Part shown: positions 60,007-64,000 of the stretch, piece by piece | How the letters are laid out: every line of letters starts with the position of its first letter | Numbering within the stretch: position 1 is the first letter of the stretch | From: Acidimicrobilacustris europaeus | Lineage (GTDB): Bacteria > Actinomycetota > Acidimicrobiia > Acidimicrobiales > Acidimicrobilacustridaceae | Length of the DNA: 64,000 nt | Assembly: GCA_965194515.1 (NCBI GenBank) | Contig: OZ239146.1 | Span: 434,001 to 498,000, forward strand | Direction of reading: 5' to 3' | Program-made: the position numbers and the translations under genes | Notes under the pieces: generated by a model | Told to the model about the DNA's origin: nothing | The model's database searches: none | Seen by the model: the letters and a program-made list of their open reading frames with translations, nothing else

Positions 60007-61524
60007 GTGTCCGATCTCGGTCGGGACTACGAAACCTCGCTTGATCCGACTCGTCGGCGTCGAGACGGAGTCCATTACACGCCGCGGGCGATTGCCGATG
60101 AGCTCGTTGAACGTGCATTCAAGGCGCATTTGTCTGCGATTGCGTCGGAGGTTCCCTTTTCGGTTTGCGACCCCACCTGCGGGGCCGGCGTCTTTTTACT
60201 GTCTGCGGCCGATGCGCTTGTGGCTCGGGGCCGCACGCCATTCGCTGCGCTCGCGTGCTTGCGGGGGATGGATATCGACCCTGAAGCGCTTGAGGTCGCG
60301 CGAGCCGAGTTGTTGGTCTGGGCACGAACACATGGAGTCACCGCCGAGTTGCCCTCTGTTCTTGTTGTGGGCGACGCGCTGAACGACCAGTGGCCGAACG
60401 ACGGGCGTCTCGATGTCGTGGTCGGAAATCCTCCGTTTGGGGGACAACTTGCTGGTGCGACGGTGCGAGACGAAAGCGCGGTTGCCGGCGCAGCACGCAT
60501 TCTTGGTCGGCCTGCGGGTTACACCGATACTGCTGGCGTGTTGCTGGTGCGAGCGCTTGATGCAGTTCGCCCGGGTGGTTCGGTGGTGTTCGTGCAACCG
60601 CTTTCGATCCTTGGTGCACGCGACGGTGCAATCGTTCGCGATTCTGTGAGCCCGGCGCTTGAATCAATCTGGATTCCCGACGATCAGTTGTTTGATGCGG
60701 CTGTGCACGTGTGCGCACCGGTACTTCGTAAGCCAAAACCGATTGCCGCGGGATCGCACAACAACGAGAGTGATGTCATTCCAACCTGGACGGAGCTCGC
60801 TGCTGAAGCAATGGGTGTTCCTTCGGTGCGTTTGAGTGGCGCACTACTTTCTTCGCTTGCAGAATGCACTGCCGGTTTTCGCCATGAGTTCTACGATGTG
60901 GCGGCGGCGACGGTTGAGCGGGGGAGCGTTGGTAGCGAAAGCGCAGACTTCCCCAAACTCGTCACTGTCGGATTGATTGATCCAGCAAGGTTGTTATGGG
61001 GAACGCGCGCGGCTCGGATTGCGGGAACGACGTTCGCCGAGCCGGTTGTTGATGTTGCGAAACTTTCAAAGTCATTCGAACTGCGCAAACGTCCGAAACT
61101 GTTGGTGGCCACGCAGACTCGAGTCATCGAAGCGGTTGCTGATTACGACGGAATGTTGTGGCCATCAGTTCCGGTGATCTCCGTTCTCCCTCGTTCTGAT
61201 GACGCGGACGCTCTCGACCTTCTGCTCGCAGCATTGATTGCGCCACCGGCGTCGGTGTGGGCCGCTCGCCAGGCGGCGGGTACCGCGAGAAGTCCCGGAG
61301 CTGTGCGGCTGAGCGCAACGCAGCTTGCACAGCTCCCTTTGCCCACTGATCGTGCATTGTGGATGCAAGGGTCTGAACAACTCCGGGCAGGGCAGTTCGC
61401 GACTGCAGTTCGGACCCTCACGGCGGCCTATGGGCTGAGCGAACATGATCAGTCGGTGGTCCTGGACTGGTGGACGATCCGGTCACAGCACCGGAAACGC
61501 CAAGGGAAAACGACTGGTCTTTGA
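60007..61524 (+). CDS. N6-adenine DNA methyltransferase (Eco57I/TaqI-like)
   Basis: The 505-residue protein has GVHYTPRAIADELVERA, the SAM-binding motif I DPTCGAGVFLLSA (residues 55-67), an acidic MDID (about 88-91) and the catalytic NPPFGG (141-146) of amino-methyltransferases. The C-terminal half could be a target recognition domain. It starts with GTG 2 nt after the helicase gene, so the two are co-transcribed. No restriction endonuclease is visible; it may be an orphan DNA methylase or a modification-only regulator. Confidence 0.85.
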   Translation: MSDLGRDYETSLDPTRRRRDGVHYTPRAIADELVERAFKAHLSAIASEVPFSVCDPTCGAGVFLLSAADALVARGRTPFAALACLRGMDIDPEALEVARAELLVWARTHGVTAELPSVLVVGDALNDQWPNDGRLDVVVGNPPFGGQLAGATVRDESAVAGAARILGRPAGYTDTAGVLLVRALDAVRPGGSVVFVQPLSILGARDGAIVRDSVSPALESIWIPDDQLFDAAVHVCAPVLRKPKPIAAGSHNNESDVIPTWTELAAEAMGVPSVRLSGALLSSLAECTAGFRHEFYDVAAATVERGSVGSESADFPKLVTVGLIDPARLLWGTRAARIAGTTFAEPVVDVAKLSKSFELRKRPKLLVATQTRVIEAVADYDGMLWPSVPVISVLPRSDDADALDLLLAALIAPPASVWAARQAAGTARSPGAVRLSATQLAQLPLPTDRALWMQGSEQLRAGQFATAVRTLTAAYGLSEHDQSVVLDWWTIRSQHRKRQGKTTGL

Positions 61525-61559
61525 CCTCGGCCCTGTTGGGCTGGCAGCATTGACCTTCA

Positions 61560-61638
61560 CATCACGAGTGGCTCGGTTCTCCGGGCTCGGCAACCTGGGG
61601 CGAACACCCAAGGTGCCAACCCACCTTCGGTGGGGATG
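61560..61638 (+). promoter_or_regulatory. SAM riboswitch (S-box clan, SAM-I/IV-like) before metX
   Basis: The leader has CATC-acGAGtgg near 61560 pairing with GATG (61635-61638) as P1 and a short P2 (61571-61576 with 61581-61586). The core CGGCAACC is followed by P3 (61596-61599 with 61607-61610), then AGGTGCCAA, then P4 (61620-61625 with 61629-61634). GGCAACC...AGGTGCCAA is the conserved SAM-binding core of S-box RNAs; the short P2 fits the SAM-I/IV-variant class. GAGGAG (61675-61680) lies downstream, so control of translation or transcription of metX-metY by SAM is expected. TTGACC (61521-61526) may be the -35 box. Confidence 0.8.
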
Positions 61639-61685
61639 CGGCTTCCACCTTCCGGTGTCGGCAACAACCAGTTCGAGGAGATGCT

Positions 61686-62894
61686 TTGACCGAAGTGAAC
61701 CGTCGGGCGCCATTAAGCGCCGACCCGCTACCCGCATCAGGCGCGTGGCATCCCGGTGACCCTGTGGGTCAACGGCGGTTCGTCGCGTTTGATCCCGATC
61801 GCAGATTTCAACTTGAAGGCGGCGGTTCGCTCAAAGGCGTGACTGTTGCGTATGAAACCTGGGGCGAACTCAACGCCGATGCATCGAACGCAATTCTTGT
61901 TTGCCATGCGCTGACTGGCGACAGTCATGCAGCAGGCCCGAGTGGTCCCGGTCATCCCACCGAAGGTTGGTGGGATCCGCTGATTGGCCCGGGTAAAGCC
62001 ATCGATACCAATCGTTTCTTTGTTGTCTGCACGAACGTGCTTGGTGGGTGTCAAGGAACCACTGGTCCTTCGTCAACGAATCCGGAAACCGGTCGTCCCT
62101 ATGGTTCGTCATTTCCTGTCGTAACGATCCGAGACATTGTTCGTACCCAAGCTGCGGTTGCCGACGAGCTTGGTGTTGCGAAATGGCTTTCGGTTGTCGG
62201 CGGCTCAATGGGCGGAATGCAAGTTCTTGAATGGGGAATCATGTTCCCTGAGCGCGTGCATTCGTTAGCGCCGCTTGCGAGCTGCGTTGCCGCGAGCGCG
62301 TTTCAGATTGGTCAGTCCAGCGTTCAGCGAAGCGCAATCGTTCTCGACCCCAAATGGAATGGTGGCGACTACTACGAGGCTGCTCCCAATGAAGGCCCGC
62401 ACTTTGGGCTCGGTCTTGCGCGCGAACAAGCGACGCTGACCTATCAGAGTGAAGAACTCATTGACACGAAACAAGGCCGCCGCGAAAAAGATGTCATGGA
62501 CCGAGGCTTTGCTCCGTGGCAGCGCTTCGCAGTTGAGGGATTCCTTGACTATCAAGCAGAGAAGCTAATTCGCCGCTTCGACGCCAATTCATACTTGGTT
62601 ATCAATAAAGCCATGGATCTCCATGATGTTGGCCGCGGTCGTGGAGGGTTACAGCGCGCATTGGCTCGAATCTCCGCCCCGGTGCTCACTCTTTCCATTA
62701 GCTCCGATGGCCTGTACCCAACGCGCCAGCAACAGCTGTTGCACGACGAGATCGTGAGCAATGGCGGCAGCAGTCGACACGAGATCATTCACTCCAAAGC
62801 TGGCCACGACGGGTTCCTTACCGAACATCAGGCTGTTGGCGCCGCACTAAAGCCGTTCCTTGCTGAAATCGAAACGAAACTGACGAACTCATGA
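61686..62894 (+). CDS. metX: Homoserine O-acetyltransferase
   Basis: The 402-residue alpha/beta-hydrolase-fold enzyme acetylates homoserine with acetyl-CoA in methionine synthesis. It has VTVAYETWGELNADASNAILVCHALTGDSHAAG, TNVLGGCQGTTGPSS, the nucleophile Ser in VVGGSMGGMQVLEWG and the catalytic His in SKAGHDGFLTEH. TTG 61686 is chosen because GAGGAG lies 5 nt upstream. A SAM riboswitch precedes it and metY overlaps its stop by ATGA. Succinyl preference cannot be excluded from sequence alone. Confidence 0.93.
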   Translation: MTEVNRRAPLSADPLPASGAWHPGDPVGQRRFVAFDPDRRFQLEGGGSLKGVTVAYETWGELNADASNAILVCHALTGDSHAAGPSGPGHPTEGWWDPLIGPGKAIDTNRFFVVCTNVLGGCQGTTGPSSTNPETGRPYGSSFPVVTIRDIVRTQAAVADELGVAKWLSVVGGSMGGMQVLEWGIMFPERVHSLAPLASCVAASAFQIGQSSVQRSAIVLDPKWNGGDYYEAAPNEGPHFGLGLAREQATLTYQSEELIDTKQGRREKDVMDRGFAPWQRFAVEGFLDYQAEKLIRRFDANSYLVINKAMDLHDVGRGRGGLQRALARISAPVLTLSISSDGLYPTRQQQLLHDEIVSNGGSSRHEIIHSKAGHDGFLTEHQAVGAALKPFLAEIETKLTNS

Positions 62895-64000
62895 CTGAAG
62901 AACGCGACACCTCACACCTTCACCCCGAAACCCGTGCGATTCGCGCTGGCCGTGCCGATAACGACACTGCCCTTGCGCCGATCCTTTGGGCAACGACAAC
63001 GTTCGTCACTCCGACGGTCGATGAAGCGCGCGAGATGGCGACGGGTGTTGGGCCGTCGCGGTTCTATGCCCGTTATGGCAACCCGACGGTGGCCGGCTTC
63101 GAAGATGCCATTGCGCAACTTGAAGGTGCGGAAAAGGCCCGAGCATTTGCATCGGGCATGGGTGCAATCAGTGCGGTTGTGTTGGGCCTTTGTTCGAAGG
63201 GCGATCACATCGTCACGCAGAATCAGTTGTACGGCGCAACACAGTTGTTGTTCCAAGCGGTGTGCCCACGCTTCGGGATTGACGTCACGTTTGTCGACGG
63301 CACCGAACCCGGTGCGTTCGCTGCTGCGGTGATCCCTGGCCGCACCACAATGATTTATGCCGAAACTCCAGCGAATCCTCGTCTTGACCTCGTAGATCTT
63401 GCCGAGCTCGGCGCGATCAAAGGTCCGGTCAAGGTCGTGGATTCCACATTTGCAACGCCGTTCGCACAGCGTCCGCTTGAGTTTGGTATCGACCTCGTCG
63501 TTCATTCGGCCACCAAGGGCATTGCTGGTCATAACGATGCCACGATCGGCGTCGTTGCTGGCGCAGCCGACTACATCGATTGGTTGTATTCCTTCGCCGT
63601 GATTCAAGGCGCGGTTGCATCGCCCTTCGATGCGATGAACGCACTTCGTGGTTTGCGCACCTTGGGCGTTCGTCTTGAACGACAGAGCAAGAACGCGGGC
63701 GAAATCGCACAGTTCCTTGAAGCGAACCCGAAGGTCGCGTCGGTGCGTTGGCCCGGTCTTGCATCGCATCCTCAATACGAACTTGCGCAACGACAACTCG
63801 ATGTTCCTGGTGGGCAATTGGCATTTGAACTCGTTGGTGGACTCGATGCCGGCCGCACGTTCGTTGAAGCGGTGCAGATTGCGCAGTTGGCGACCTCGCT
63901 TGGTGGTCCCGAGACGCTGGTGACGCATCCAGCATCAACCACGCATGTTGGCCTGAGCCCCGAAGAACTTGAAGCCGCCGGTATTCAGCCATCGACGATC
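62891..64000 (+). CDS. metY: O-acetylhomoserine sulfhydrylase/Cys-Met PLP enzyme (3' partial)
   Basis: The 370 visible residues run to the window end. The protein has AIRAGRADNDTALAPILWATTTFV, RFYARYGNPTVAGFEDAIAQLEG, SGMGAISAV, YAETPANPRLDLVDL, DSTFATPFAQRPLEFGIDLVVHSATKG with the PLP-binding Lys, and HPASTTHVGLSPEE. It makes homocysteine from O-acetylhomoserine and sulfide. The ATG overlaps the metX stop (ATGA). Cystathionine gamma-synthase (MetB) or MetZ are related alternatives; pairing with metX favours MetY or MetZ. Confidence 0.88.
   Translation, partial: MTEERDTSHLHPETRAIRAGRADNDTALAPILWATTTFVTPTVDEAREMATGVGPSRFYARYGNPTVAGFEDAIAQLEGAEKARAFASGMGAISAVVLGLCSKGDHIVTQNQLYGATQLLFQAVCPRFGIDVTFVDGTEPGAFAAAVIPGRTTMIYAETPANPRLDLVDLAELGAIKGPVKVVDSTFATPFAQRPLEFGIDLVVHSATKGIAGHNDATIGVVAGAADYIDWLYSFAVIQGAVASPFDAMNALRGLRTLGVRLERQSKNAGEIAQFLEANPKVASVRWPGLASHPQYELAQRQLDVPGGQLAFELVGGLDAGRTFVEAVQIAQLATSLGGPETLVTHPASTTHVGLSPEELEAAGIQPSTI

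Noticed and set aside
60007..61524. Restriction-modification system
   Set aside because: Only the methyltransferase is present; flanking genes are a helicase and metX, with no nuclease.
1..64000. CRISPR arrays, tRNA or rRNA genes, prophage
   Set aside because: No regularly spaced repeats, cloverleaf-like sequences, rRNA motifs or phage genes were noticed by eye; a tRNAscan or CRISPR search could not be run.

Overview
The window reads as chromosomal DNA of a moderately high-GC actinobacterium, most likely of the class Acidimicrobiia (Ilumatobacter-like or freshwater acIV-like). Supporting signs are the dense CoA-thioester metabolism of mycobacterial type, an F420-type LLM oxidoreductase, a DUF222/HNH protein, an actinobacterial proton-pumping rhodopsin, and many genes whose start codon lies 6-7 nt behind a TANNNT hexamer, the layout of leaderless transcripts. 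No rRNA, tRNA, CRISPR array, prophage or insertion sequence was seen. Coding density is very high and no gene-free stretch exceeds 300 bases.

Layout. 1-7602 (+): a compact seven-gene run with ipdA (cut by the window edge), ipdB and ipdC of steroid C/D-ring (HIP) degradation, a MaoC hydratase, a lipocalin-like protein, a type I sulfatase and an anaerobic-type sulfatase maturase. 7609-14836 (-): a 2OG-oxygenase-like protein, a class III CoA-transferase, and two very unusual transporter fusions (LivH-LivM-LivG and MFS-LivF), divergent from a LivK-like lipoprotein at 15020. 16543-25802: a two-domain orphan protein, a TauD-type dioxygenase, a SnoaL/CoA-transferase pair, a LLM oxidoreductase/molybdopterin oxidoreductase pair, and an HMG-CoA-synthase-like/OB-fold fusion paired with a thiolase. 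25862-27611: a TetR regulator and a YHYH lipoprotein flanking a clear palindromic operator. 27686-30555 (-): DUF35, Ltp-type thiolase and FadA6, again steroid-type genes.

30654-42486: membrane and surface genes, including a seven-repeat secreted protein, two tiny membrane proteins divergent from a rhodopsin, a DUF1214 protein, an HNH protein followed by a DUF1643 frame with no normal start codon, a DUF2231-cytochrome b5 fusion and a secreted beta-helix protein. 42562-48580 (+): FadD3-like HIP-CoA ligase, a second acyl-CoA ligase, an SDR, TetR, and a secreted protein. 48593-56245: enoyl-CoA hydratases, SDRs, a Nudix hydrolase, a degenerate metallo-beta-lactamase-fold protein, small proteins and a FadE5-type dehydrogenase. 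56250-64000 (+): housekeeping genes lgt, glutathione peroxidase, a second LivK-like lipoprotein, a DEAD-box helicase, a solitary adenine methyltransferase, and a SAM riboswitch ahead of metX-metY (metY cut by the window end).

Together, ipdABC, FadA6, FadD3, the Ltp/DUF35 pair and several SDRs, hydratases and CoA-transferases indicate growth on steroids or sterol-like compounds. The sulfatase plus its maturase inside the ipd run suggests that sulfated steroids may be a substrate. The most novel observations are the shared C-terminal P-(K/S)-F-T-G ending of three unlinked secreted proteins, the MFS-LivF and LivH-LivM-LivG fusions, and the small membrane-protein pair next to the rhodopsin gene.
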